Source of the DNA: Cephalothrix spiralis
Lineage: Eukaryota > Nemertea > Palaeonemertea > Archinemertea > Cephalotrichidae
Length of the DNA stretch: 15,302 nt
Reading direction: 5' to 3'
Assembly: GCA_032353305.1 (NCBI GenBank)
Contig: JAUCNG010007790.1
Location: forward strand, 1-15,302
Shown here: in pieces, positions 1 through 8,660 of the stretch
How the letters are laid out: every line of letters begins with the position of its first letter
Position numbering within the stretch: position 1 is the first letter of the stretch
Translations under genes and position numbers: made by a program
Notes under the pieces: generated by a model
Told to the model about the DNA's origin: nothing
Seen by the model: the letters and a program-made list of their open reading frames with translations, nothing else
The model's database searches: none

Positions 1-92
1 CAAATACTAAACTTTTTTCAATATTTTATAGGGCGAAAAAATAGTATAATTAGTTTAAAACCAATTAATGAAACTTCTTCTTACTATTACAG

Positions 93-160
93 GAATTAGC
101 TACAGCGAAGCATCGTCTTGCTATGTCACGACTAGCTGCTAAATCATCTGACTGGATAAA
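93..160 (+). CDS. NMNAT: NMNAT exon (first visible), phase 0 in, phase 2 out
   Basis: The exon follows a pyrimidine-rich acceptor (TTACTATTACAG, AG at 91-92) and ends at AA|GTAAGA. It reads ELATAKHRLAMSRLAAKSSD then WI and two bases of a Lys codon. This matches the NMNAT helix that in human NMNAT1 reads about AYHRVIMAELATKNSKW. The split Lys codon is completed by the first base of the next exon, giving DWIKVDHWE across the junction. Positions 1-92 are intron; no coding segment is seen there. Confidence 0.93.
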
Positions 161-861
161 GTAAGATTCCTAAATAATTTCATCGGTTTCTCATTTAAGT
201 TACTTGGTATTCGAAAACATTTACCATTCAATTGTATTGACCTTCCTTTTAATATTTATTAAACAAGAAGTAGGTTGATCTCAAAATGTCAACACTTTTT
301 CTATTATGACAATTCTCGGATGGGGGGGTCCCCGGGGGAGGAGGAGGTTGAGGCCTGGACGGATAGAAAATGTAGTGTCGACCCATTTATATACATATAA
401 CAAAGATATAAATCGACACTTCATTTTTAAGGGTAGTATACGTTTGGAAGGGGAGGGGGTAAACCATATCTAAAAATTTTCCAACTAGAAATAAGTATCG
501 ACATTTTGAGATGCCCCCTTAGGCTACATCTATCTAGCTGTGATAAATGCATTATATATATATCATTTATTAAATCAATTACATGCACATTTATATTAAC
601 GTTATTTCTGCGAGCATTTCGAAGGGATGCCAGAACATACTGTTACTTCCAATGCATCAAGCGTTGTCTCTGTCATTTCAATTGTTAGAGAATTGCATAA
701 ATGTGTCCAGAGAACCTTAAGACTTGGTTGAAAATAAAAATATAATTGGAAAATAAACCTAGTCGCGCTAGTAAAATCCAACAAATAAGAACTATGAGAG
801 AATCTCGCATGAATTTTATTCTTTTTCAATCCATAATTCATGTAAAATACTTATTCTTCAG
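161..861 (+). other. NMNAT intron, 701 nt
   Basis: Starts GTAAGA and ends TTCTTCAG. It contains a G-rich patch (about 320-350, including GGGGGGG and CCCCGGGGG) and an imperfect inverted repeat at 374-392 with 406-420 around AGTGTCGA/TCGACACT. A further TATCGACATT copy of the same core lies near 497. Open frames here of 60-79 codons have no recognisable protein and no splice context, so nothing coding is called. Confidence 0.85.
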
Positions 862-1040
862 AGTTGATCATTGGGAAACGGAACAAACTGGATGGGTAAC
901 GACTCGAAGAGTATTAGATCATCAAAAGCACAAACTTGATTCAATTCACAATGCTAATATAGATGATGTAGAATCTGTGATATCGCCGTCAAAAAAACGG
1001 AAAACAAGTCGGTCGCCTAGGAAACAAAATAATACAAGAG
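862..1040 (+). CDS. NMNAT: NMNAT exon with candidate nuclear localisation signal
   Basis: Acceptor AG is at 860-861; using the next AG at 862-863 would create an immediate stop, so the start is fixed. The donor is AGAG|GTGAGC. Residues 24-49 read like the NMNAT1 segment VDTWES...LRHHQEKL: here VDHWETEQTGWVTTRRVLDH, then QKHKLDS. A linker rich in Asp, Ser and Lys follows, holding ISPSKKRKTSRSPRK (63-77). In NMNAT1 this linker is the disordered isoform-specific loop that carries a basic nuclear localisation signal, so KKRK (codons at 992-1003) suggests nuclear import. Two S-P sites beside the basic cluster (SPSK, SPRK) fit proline-directed kinase sites and could modulate it; that part is inference. 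Confidence 0.95.
992..1003 (+). other. NMNAT: KKRK basic cluster, candidate monopartite NLS
   Basis: Four codons, AAA AAA CGG AAA, encode KKRK inside the Ser-rich loop, at the position where nuclear NMNAT1 has its own basic signal. A second basic patch (RSPRK) lies six codons on. Nuclear targeting is inferred from motif and homology only. Confidence 0.6.
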
Positions 1041-1585
1041 GTGAGCTTATGCCCTCCCATGTCTGAACTTATTTTGTCCTCGAAATATCCCCTTTATCGG
1101 AGATGGAAAATCTCCCTCTTTTGCCATGCTATCAGAGACAGTAATTACGCCTTTGAATTAAAAGAAATGGATTAAAAACTGATATAAAAAACTTTGGTTA
1201 CTTATTTTACTTTGAAAACTTAAAGAGCCTCAATGCTGGATTGGCCCAATATGCATTACCATTTGATATGACTTATATGATATCAGAAACAGGGTTCTTA
1301 AAAATATTCTTCTAATCGTGCGAACGAATGATTTCAAACTTTATTTTGGGAAGTCTCTATAAAAATGGGATAAAAATTCTTTAAGTAATAGAATCGTATT
1401 ATCTCGTTAAATTAACCCTGTAGCTTGAAACTCAGACTGCAGGAATGTAATTGTAGAGTAGAAAGTGAAATGCTATTGTTTGAATGGTCTCTTAATATAT
1501 TTTCTGCAGTTTTGGATAGGAATACATAGCTTGGTCAAGTCGTTCCATACCTTTTTCTAAATGTTAACTTTTTCTTCTTTTTCAG
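1041..1585 (+). other. NMNAT intron, 545 nt
   Basis: Bounded by GTGAGC and a strong pyrimidine tract (TTTTTCTTCTTTTTCAG). No repeats, RNA genes or extra exons could be recognised in it. Confidence 0.85.
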
Positions 1586-1713
1586 ATGAAATTGATTTTA
1601 GTCTTCCGAATAACATAAATTTGAATGATAATAGTCCGGTGCGTTTAAAATTATTATGTGGAGCTGATTTATTAGAATCATTTAGTGTTCCCGGTCTTTG
1701 GAGTGACGATGAC
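1586..1713 (+). CDS. NMNAT: NMNAT exon with GADLLESF substrate-binding core
   Basis: Acceptor AG at 1584-1585, donor GAC|GTAAGT. The two leading bases finish an Asp codon (G|AT). The exon encodes residues 84-125, ending in [20 protein letters not shown] then WSDDD. In NMNAT1 the equivalent [18 protein letters not shown] contains Gly and Asp residues that contact the dinucleotide and a Trp that stacks on the nicotinamide ring; G108, D110 and W121 here are the matching residues. All the key positions are intact, so the enzyme is probably active. Confidence 0.97.
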
Positions 1714-2597
1714 GTAAGTTAAAACATTACAAATAGAATTTCTTTCATTTAGAGTCCTTCATGCTCGCGTCTAATAACTGCAGCGGCGGACTTGAATGAG
1801 ATGATGCATAAAATCCACAATAAGTCCAATTTAGAAATCACAAAACATTCGGAGATATTAGTTTTCTGAGCAGTCAAAATGATATTGAAATTATCTTTGG
1901 AAAAACTCATTTTCCAGGGAAGCCTGAGCTGACTGTGGTTGACCAAGCTGAATCCTTCACAGATCATGACAGTTCATACCATGCGTAGACTGGCATATAC
2001 AAAATTATTCTCCCCAGGTCTTTAATAAAGAACAATAACATAAGTGATTTTAGAAGGTTCTCAAATAGGGTCGAACCCGATTATTATTTTCTGATCCGTA
2101 TTGTCCAATACAATAATAAGATACCATTTTCGATTGGGTTTGACCAACTTTAGGGGCCCAGGGCCAATATGTATTTTTTTCGAAAAATTGTTTTGGCCCC
2201 TGAGGCCCTAAAGCGCGCCCGACCCTACTTGAACCTAACATTTTTACAAGCTTTCCAAAAATATAAGGTTTGATGGGGTTTAGGCCCGCACTTCCGAGAT
2301 TTTGGCGGGGGCCGAAAACTAGGGTCTAAAGGTTTAAACTTGTGTAGTCTTATATTATACATCGTATTATTCTATATTTCGATCATCCGAACCAGAAAAC
2401 AGATGCACTCTTGAGTATAAAATACCATTGAGTAGGAAAAAATAACTCTGTTTGTTAGCGGGTACTTCATCTCGCTGATTCGCAACGAGTCACATTATAA
2501 GGAGTAGCATTTTATTTCAAAATTTTCCAGATAAATACAAAATTTGAATCAAAATAAAATTACTTTGTTTTTTATTTCATCAAATTTAATTTTTCAG
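1714..2597 (+). other. NMNAT intron, 884 nt
   Basis: Canonical GTAAGT donor and TTTAATTTTTCAG acceptor. The middle holds a nested inverted-repeat element (2055-2236), followed by a G/C-rich patch at about 2270-2330 (GGGGTTTAGGCCCG, GGCGGGGGCC) that may be part of the same repeat. The rest is plain AT-rich intron. Confidence 0.85.
2055..2236. repeat. Short nested inverted-repeat element (MITE-like)
   Basis: The outer arms are AGGTTCTCAAATAGGGTCG (2055-2073) and the complement of CGACCCTACTTGAACCT (2220-2236). An inner pair is TTAGGGGCCCAGGGCCAA (about 2150-2167) against TTGGCCCCTGAGGCCCTAAA (2193-2212), with a loop of about 25 nt. A third, weaker pairing is TTATTAT...GTATTG with CAATACAATAATAA near 2081-2119. 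The size of about 180 bp and terminal inverted repeats fit a non-autonomous DNA transposon relic. No clear target-site duplication is visible, so family and exact ends are unassigned. Confidence 0.6.
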
Positions 2598-2699
2598 ATT
2601 GAAGAAATTGTTGGTAGTTATGGTATTGTTGTGATAAGTAGAGCTGGATCAAATCCGGAAAAATTTATATATGAATCTGATGTGCTGTATCGAAATCAG
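2598..2699 (+). CDS. NMNAT: NMNAT exon with FIYESDVL motif
   Basis: Acceptor TTTTTCAG with AG at 2596-2597, donor CAG|GTAAGT; phase 0 at both ends, 34 codons (126-159). It reads IEEIVGSYGIVVISRAGSNP then EKFIYESDVLYRNQ. The human NMNAT1 counterpart is [20 protein letters not shown] then QKFIYESDVLWKHR, so the match runs over the whole exon. The RAG arginine corresponds to the residue that contacts substrate in NMNAT structures. Confidence 0.97.
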
Positions 2700-3299
2700 G
2701 TAAGTTTACGGTACTGACACAAAAAAACTTTCAACGGGAGCATACCTATCGACGGTGCAGTTTTAAACTATGCTAAGTCCACTTTTCGAGAAATTGAGTT
2801 ATTAATACCATGGAAATAAACGCAAAATTCTGCATCGATTCGCGAATATCTTTCTAAATTTCAAATTTTTAAAAATTTTTCACTTATTATCGATTTTTCG
2901 AAATGTTGCAGTCTTAACTATGCTATGTCCACATTTATTTTCTGAGTCAAAAATTGTTTCAACCCAAACATCCAGAAAGTTTTTTCAGTTCTGAAAATTT
3001 CGAAAAAATCCAAAAAAAGTCTTATTTTTTAGATCTAAATTCACCTTCAAGCCACATTTATAGTAATGCGAGTTAAGAATGCTTTCCAAACATTCATACT
3101 TCAGGTGGTAGTGCTAAATTCAAATCAACAGTATTATTTAGTAACGACCAAGTTATCTTAAAGAGGTTCATGACGAAAATTAGTTATTTGCACCGACAAT
3201 TTTAAAAGGGACGAATAATAATCAAGACATTTTAAGTAAATTGCATTGTCAGTTTTTTTAAAGGTTATAAGTATCTTATGTAATAAATCATTTTTTCAG
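2700..3299 (+). other. NMNAT intron, 600 nt, with internal direct repeat
   Basis: GTAAGT to TTTTTTCAG. It contains a diverged direct repeat: GCAGTTTTAAACTATGCTAA (from 2757) and GCAGTCTTAACTATGCTATG (from 2908), both continuing into GTCCAC, about 150 nt apart. This probably reflects a duplicated segment of a dispersed repeat. Nothing coding is seen. Confidence 0.8.
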
Positions 3300-3358
3300 G
3301 AGAATATACACATTGTGACAGAATGGATTAGTAATGACATTAGTTCAACAAAAATAAG
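3300..3358 (+). CDS. NMNAT: NMNAT exon with ISSTKIR nucleotide-binding signature
   Basis: Acceptor AG at 3298-3299, donor AAG|GTAATT. It encodes ENIHIVTEWISNDISSTKI (160-178) plus two bases of Arg179. The ISxTxxR motif is the conserved second ATP-binding signature of the NMNAT family, where Thr and Arg hold the phosphates. The Asn and Asp before it (N171, D172) are also family-conserved. Confidence 0.97.
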
Positions 3359-3906
3359 GTAATTATTTTCGTATTTTAAAACACTTAATATACAGCCTTT
3401 TATCGGGTCGGCTTTAAAATTTTGCCCGATATTCAGTGGTCTAAAGTTTAAATAATATCACTTATTTTGACTAGATATTTTTAATACATCAGGTGAATAT
3501 ATGGTGTAAATTGTCTATCTTTAAGTGTGTTTTTTCGCAACTTGTTTCGAAAAACGTTAAGAGTACATGTCCAGTTTTGATTTTGTTAGTATTACTTGTG
3601 ATACAATGTAGATGTATGTCGTTAGAAAATTTGCACCCTTCAGCGTAACCGCCAGGATCTAAAAACTATACCATCGAGGTAATATTGTTGAGGGGCGAGA
3701 ATCGAAATTGAAATTTTGTTTTTTTCTATTCTCATTTCGGGTGATATTTTAGTAAAAAGTTCGGAATACACGTACATGTATTTCGATTCAAATTCGGTAT
3801 TTTTTATTTGAATTCGATTGACTTTAAACTTACATTTTGTACTTCAATTGAATTTCGTGAGATTTCAATTGAATTTTGATTTATTATTTATTGATTTTCT
3901 TTTAAG
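3359..3906 (+). other. NMNAT intron, 548 nt
   Basis: GTAATT donor and TTTTCTTTTAAG acceptor. Near the 3' end the sequence CAATTGAATTT is repeated (about 3845-3855 and 3867-3877) within a T-rich, ATTCGATT-like stretch. The first codons of the open frame beginning at 3818 fall in this tract and are not coding. Confidence 0.8.
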
Positions 3907-4018
3907 GCGAGCTTTAAAAAGAGAGGAGAGTGTCAAGTATTTACTACAAGACAGTGTCATAGATTACGTAGAAAAACATGGGCTATATACACCAAATAAA
4001 CCAACTACTGACAAGTAA
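3907..4018 (+). CDS. NMNAT: NMNAT exon ending the catalytic core; alternative stop at the splice donor
   Basis: Acceptor AG is at 3905-3906. Base 3907 completes Arg179, then come residues 180-214, RALKREESVKYLLQDSVIDY and VEKHGLYTPNKPTTD, matching the NMNAT1 C-terminal helix [20 protein letters not shown]. Two endings are possible. Splicing at AA|GTAAGG (exon end 4014) leaves phase 2, which fits the exon at 7424 exactly. Reading on instead gives AAG TAA, so the protein stops at 4018, with Lys as the last residue. The stop is formed by the donor's own GTAA. That short product would be 215 residues as seen here and would end close to where ordinary NMNAT1/3 proteins end. Confidence 0.93.
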
Positions 4019-4382
4019 GGTGATCTGTTCGAAAACGTTGTGCTTCCTGCATGTACTTTCGTCATCCTAAAAGTATTATTTTGTACTCTTTTAAGTTATT
4101 AGGCTTTGTTAAAAGTAAGTTCGATTTAAGATAGAAAAGACAACCTACTAAAACATGTATTTATGCGCAACGAGTATTTGCAACGTCTTTACTTAGTAAA
4201 GAAAAGTGATCTGTTGTTATATCTTATACTGATATATATATTTTAGGTATATCGTAGAATATTAACTAAACTCGAGCTCCCTGTAAACATTATTATTCTG
4301 TTAATTTGTATATCTAGCAGTCAAAAACCGAAAAATAGTGTACTTTCTAAACAGACAAGGAGTGTAAATAAGAAAAATCAAT

Positions 4383-4388
4383 AATAAA
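4383..4388 (+). terminator. Candidate poly(A) signal for a short NMNAT transcript
   Basis: AATAAA lies about 365 nt downstream of the in-frame TAA at 4016-4018. If the large intron is not removed, this could end a short transcript. The hexamer is common by chance in AT-rich DNA, so this is weak evidence. Confidence 0.25.
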
Positions 4389-5747
4389 TTATGCAAATGA
4401 TCAAGAAATAGTGGGTTCAGGTGGGTCAAAGATACAACAATGGCCAATAATTTAAGTATACAAATAGAACTGTAAATATCACTTTTAGCCAGGAGTTGAT
4501 TGATTTTAAAGACTTTGGAAACAACCAATTCTCTAAGTAAATATTTGTATTCATTTTTATACTTAATATAAAACCAGATACAAACAGAACTAACGTAAAG
4601 AAGTTTCGAATAATACGGTAATGAATTTTGAAATATTCGATTATTCGATTATTTACGGCTACCTGTTATAATTTATTGGAGCCCGGCTAGCTACTGGCCG
4701 AAAATGAAATCTTAAGTGATATTTGTAGTTCTATTTGTAAACATTTTGGACCAGTGAATATAATTTTTGATAATTGTAGAGGCGTAGACTCTCTTAGGCC
4801 ACTATTTTTTGTCACATGCTTTATTGATTGGTTTTCTTATTTCTACTGGTTGCCTATTATATTAAGTACAGGAAAATAGTACGTTGTACTTTTTAGTTTG
4901 GTATTAAAAGCTATATAGCTAGTAAGAAAAATGCATTGTTGAAATTAGTAAAACTAGATATATTATCTAATTCTTCGAAGGCCAATGTTGTATTGTTTAT
5001 AGTTGGGTAAAGCTATATGGCTTATATAAGAATAATCGAGATTATATATTGAAATGTTGACATGTATATATAATATATTGAAGTTAGTAAAACTAACCGT
5101 ACGTCTAGTTTCAATATCGATTTTACTTAGAATTTTTTAAGATCCGAAAAGGATATATTTTAGTTTAAATTTTGCATATCGGAAAAATAGTAACATAATG
5201 CAAAACATATCGGTGCTATACTAAGGTTGTTTATGTACGTCTGTCGAGAGAAATTTAAGAGTGAATGTGTATAATTAAACGAGAAAATATTTAATTACCC
5301 ATTGTTGATTTTCGGTTTGAATTTCGGAATTTATTTTGAATCTGTCCAACTTGTTAAACTCTAACGTGGTGATCAATTAGATTTATATTTCCGAGCCAGG
5401 TTTTCAGGTAGTTGTGTGTTACTTGTTGAATGCGGAAACGCTCGCATTTTTATACCTTTGCTGACTTATTTCTGCTTTTATTTCAAACCTTAATGTCTTT
5501 TGCATAAAAAATCTCTTCTTAAGTTTTCATTCATAGATATTCATTTGTAAATACCATACCATGTCTTAAGCTCAAAATCATTCACAATATGTCCATAACG
5601 TTTTAAAATACTTAACAATCAAATATATTTCATTTGAGATAATATATCCGATTTTTAGCTCTCAATTTGTGTCACAAAAATAAAAAATATCGAGGTCTCA
5701 GTACCTTAAATGAGTTTATAATCAAACTTCATAACGCTCCTACCAGC

Positions 5748-6040
5748 TCCTACTATTCCTATAATAAAAATTATGTCCTACTTTTCCTTTTTTAAATGAA
5801 AATACCTACGTTAAAAAAAAATTCTACCTACTTTAAAATAATTCCTAATTATTGCAATTTTTTTAATAATTTTTGGTTTCTGATAGCTCTTGAAAATAGC
5901 CATTTTTGGTTGCTGATAGATCAAAAAGACGCTTAGCCCTCTGGACTTCCATCAGGGGCCGTAAGGCTGTTTATTGGACCCCCATACTATAAATTTGCCA
6001 TTCCTACTTTTTTTCCTCTCAAATTCCTACCTACTTTTTA
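5748..6040. repeat. CCTAC-rich degenerate repeat region
   Basis: CCTAC or TCCTACTTTT-like motifs recur on the + strand (near 5749, 5757, 5777, 5805, 5826, 6003, 6025 and 6029). The block also contains a local duplication, TTTTTGGTTTCTGATAG (about 5870) and TTTTTGGTTGCTGATAG (about 5904). It includes a GC-richer insert around 5930-5990. This looks like part of a dispersed repeat of unknown family. Confidence 0.45.
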
Positions 6041-6649
6041 AAATTGAGCATTAGGAAGTCTTGTTTATAATAAGTATATGAACTTTAAGATATGAATTTT
6101 AAATTTGTAGTTTTGTTTTTGTTGACTACTTTTCTAAATTAAAAAAAAACTTAGATTAAGAATAATGAACTTAATGATTTATATTAGAGAATTACAAGAA
6201 TGTATAATTTGGCCATCATTTTAGTAAACTAAAGACTGATTTTACGGTGCTGTTAAATATCATTTTTCACATAACATTTTCTGTGAATCATGATTTTAAA
6301 ATTGACGCATTACAGGGTTTTGAATAATATTTATATCTCTGCTATTATAATCTCATTTAAGACGGTTGTAGATAGATTTATATCATTTCTCAATTTTGTG
6401 GAGAAGTATTTTGTATCATGTAGCTGATTAATTTTTAATAAATGTATGCCTGAGTTACAGCGCAAGTTAAAAATTAGCATTATATTATTTATTCTTTTAT
6501 TATTTAGTGTTGCATGAAATGTGGCGGTAGCTAGCTTTTTAAAATCTCTCTCAGGGTGGTTTAAAGTCCGAACTTAAAACCGTAAGTAGAATTCCTTTTT
6601 AAAAATTGAAAATATATGTGTTCATCGTTTGTGGTACGTATTTGACTGT

Positions 6650-7250
6650 TTATGATCCTACCTCCGCGCTGGGCCCTTCTTATCCCGCTCCGCGAATTAC
6701 CTTACAACTGTAGTTCACGTAGCTTTAACGAACAATTTGTTCCCTACTCACTCCGGTATCTCTAATGGTCCTTTTCTCTGTACAAAACGATAGGGAAAAC
6801 GGGCCGTTAAAGATAACAGATCTACTACCTCCCCTCCCCGCCCCTGGTTTTCCCTTACTAGAAGCAATCAATTGCTTTAACAAACATGTAGATATGACTT
6901 GAAATGACATGACCCAACTTTTTAACTTCATGCCACCTCGTACGCGTGTATATAAGTTAAAGCCCTTTACTATAAATACGCCGCGTAACACCTTTTGAAA
7001 ATTCCACGACAAGCGGGGGAACGCTCTGTATCACGATCTTTAACAAATGCTATCCCAAGCCGCCGAGAGAGCGGGGGTAATCGGTGATGAAGCCACGGGC
7101 CCCTCGAGGTAAACGGTAATTTGACATACATATTTATTGATGTAAATGGCCGGTTTAAGATTTACCATGGGGCTCAGTTACACTCTCGGCGGCCATGCCT
7201 GTAGGGTCTTTCAATGGCTAGTACATCGCAACATCGAGCGGAGGCCACCC
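6650..7250. other. GC-richer island in the large intron, origin unknown
   Basis: This stretch is clearly richer in G and C than its AT-rich surroundings and contains CpG-containing words (CCTCCGCGCTGGGCCC, GCTCCGCGAATTACC, CCGCCGAGAGAGCGGGGG). An 11-bp inverted repeat, GCCGCCGAGAG (7059-7069) with CTCTCGGCGGC (7183-7193), closes a segment of about 110 nt. A 95-codon minus-strand open frame at 6725-7012 encodes a basic peptide of no known family. It could be a transposon insertion or a regulatory CpG patch; neither is shown. Confidence 0.4.
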
Positions 7251-7423
7251 TGCAAAATTATCTAAAATTCCTGATTCCCATTCTCTAATCTGTACATGCA
7301 CATGTAAGATGCATTAAGATTTCAAGTAAGGTTTTTTTAATATAAAATCAATAGGCTACACCCTAAATAATAATGATTCGTAAAATAACCCTTAATAATG
7401 ATCAATATGATTTCGTCTTTCAG

Positions 7424-7832
7424 CAAATATATCAATCATATCACGCCTTCACCGAACAGAGAAGATGGGAATATTCTTCCAAATGTTGATTTTTTATCAC
7501 CGAATAGTTCATATTCGTCTACTGGAACGAATACAAGTGGATATAGTAGCTATGCTTCAGATAAGGACAGTCCGCCGAAAAATAACGATTCGCCACAGAA
7601 ATTCATGAAAAACATCGCCGAATCGCCAATTAAGCTGAAGAAACCCGAGTCACCGGGCCGCAAATCTGGTTCTCCGAAATCGTCTGGTCGGCACAGTTCG
7701 GGTTCGCCACGACATGGTCCGAGATCACCCCGGAAATTAACGAGCGATGACGAAGAATCACCGAAGCTTCCAAGAAGATCAAATCCGGGATGTATGTCTG
7801 ATTTATCAAATATAGTTAAGCGGGTACGACGG
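7424..7832 (+). CDS. NMNAT: NMNAT tail exon: Ser-Pro-rich disordered extension
   Basis: Acceptor AG is at 7422-7423 after TCGTCTTTC. The first base completes Asn215 (AA|C) from the exon ending at 4014, then 136 codons follow in frame (216-351). The peptide is low in hydrophobics and rich in Ser, Pro, Lys and Arg, with ten S-P dipeptides. Several fit S-P-x-K/R proline-directed kinase sites: SPNR, SPPK, SPQK, SPIK, SPGR and SPRK. The last part, CMSDLSNIVKRVRR, regains helical character. The donor is taken as CGG|GTGAAT (7833); CGG|GTACGA (7824) is a second choice and would drop V-R-R without changing phase. Without splicing, the frame runs on to a TAG at 7872-7874. The tail is absent from vertebrate NMNAT1/3; the exon call rests on phase match, acceptor and composition. 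Confidence 0.78.
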
Positions 7833-7874
7833 GTGAATCTTGCCTCACATCTTGTATCTGAGACATGTGTGTAG
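7833..7874 (+). CDS. Possible read-through end of the SP-rich NMNAT isoform
   Basis: If the donor at 7833 is not used, the frame continues VNLASHLVSETCV and stops at TAG (7872-7874). AATAAA hexamers at 8050-8055 and 8084-8089 would allow polyadenylation. I prefer splicing to 10530 because that exon supplies a more protein-like ending, but this alternative cannot be excluded from sequence alone. Confidence 0.25.
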   Translation: MNLASHLVSETCV

Positions 7875-8010
7875 AAATGTGTTGATGTACTGTCTAACAA
7901 AAATTCTTAACATCTCTTACTCATTTTGTTAAATATACCCTTTCACTTTGTGACCGAGATATCAAAATGAATCACTTTGACTAAATCTTAAAATCACTTT
8001 TTTTATTGTC

Positions 8011-8091
8011 TTTTCTAGTCTTATAAAAGAAAAATAACAAGTCTAGTCAAATAAAAACTATAATTCATTGCCGTTTCTAGTCTAATAAAAA
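8011..8091. repeat. Three spaced TCTAGTC...ATAAAA units
   Basis: TTTTCTAGTCTTATAAAA (8011-8028), AAGTCTAGTCAAATAAAA (8039-8056) and TTTCTAGTCTAATAAAA (8074-8090) are three related words spaced 28-35 nt. They include two AATAAA hexamers. They may be a small diverged tandem array. Confidence 0.45.
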
Positions 8092-8315
8092 GCCCTGGAC
8101 CCCGGTGCTTTTTCGAGATTCCGCCGCGTTAAGGTTGTTTCTCGATCTTCGAGCTATTTTGAGCGAACCGATATTTATCACCATGGCAACATGATTTCAA
8201 GTATTTGGACTCCAATTAAAAAACTTTCTTCGAATATCGTAACTATTTTATATCGCTCAGTGTAATCATTTAAATCAACTGATACTCTCGCTTCATGATC
8301 CTTCATTAACTTTGA

Positions 8316-8660
8316 CCTACTAAAATTGCTTACATTTTCCGTGCACAAGCCAGCTGGCATCAATTTTGATATCTCTAGTCACATTTTATCACTAACTAAT
8401 TCTAAAAATTCAAGTTGATTTTGTACAAGTTCTTTTTGAATTGAATTCTTTTTTAATGGTTAATTTTTAATTGAAAGTCCGATTCGAAATGGCTGTGCTG
8501 CCTACTAATCTATTGTTTACATTTTCCGGGCATATGCCAGCTGGCATCAATTTTGATATCTCCAGTCCATTTTATCACTCACTAATTCTTAAATTCAATT
8601 TCTACCGTTCTTCTTGAATTTAATTCTTTTTAATGGTTAATTTTTAATTTAATCGAAATG
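8316..8660 (+). repeat. Diverged direct tandem duplication, two units of about 165-175 bp
   Basis: Unit A (8316-8491) and unit B (8501-8660) start with CCTACTAA and share ACATTTTCCG, GCCAGCTGGCATCAATTTTG, ATATCTC, TTTTATCACT, TAATGGTTAATTTTTAATT and a closing TCGAAATG. They lie head to tail 185 nt apart with scattered substitutions and small indels, so the duplication is old. GCCAGCTGGC inside each unit is a perfect 10-bp palindrome. Confidence 0.8.

Larger units (their letters stand above)
4015..7423 (+). other. NMNAT large intron, 3409 nt
   Basis: Runs from GTAAGG to TCGTCTTTCAG and separates the catalytic core from the tail exons. Most is AT-rich sequence with no recognisable gene. Visible structure: an imperfect duplication in 4903-5095 (AGCTATATAGCT/AGCTATATGGCT, then TTGAAATTAGTAAAACTA/TTGAAGTTAGTAAAACTA); a CCTAC-rich run at 5748-6040; and a GC-richer block at about 6650-7250. 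The small open frame on the minus strand at 4301-4528 has no recognisable motif and is not called. Confidence 0.75.

Noticed and set aside
506-841. Open frames of 60 and 79 codons on opposite strands between NMNAT exons
   Set aside because: They lie in an intron, show no family motif, and their compositions are those of random AT-rich translation.
1749-1967. Minus-strand frame of 72 codons
   Set aside because: It is wholly within an NMNAT intron, with no splice partners or recognisable motif.
2068-2090. GGGTCGAACCCG resembling the B box of a tRNA gene on the minus strand
   Set aside because: No matching A box, acceptor stem or anticodon arm could be placed around it; it belongs to the inverted-repeat element.
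2050-2241. Minus-strand frame of 63 codons
   Set aside because: It coincides with the nested inverted-repeat element, whose symmetry and GC content keep the frame open; no protein family is recognised.
7550-7900. Minus-strand frame of 116 codons opposite the SP-rich exon
   Set aside because: It is a shadow of the + strand coding frame: Ser-Pro codons read in reverse give long open frames. It lacks motifs of its own.
8178-8363. Minus-strand frame of 61 codons
   Set aside because: It overlaps the start of the tandem duplication and the frame is not kept in the second unit.
8316-8660. Direct repeats considered as a CRISPR array
   Set aside because: There are two long diverged units with no regular unique spacers, and the context is an animal intron.
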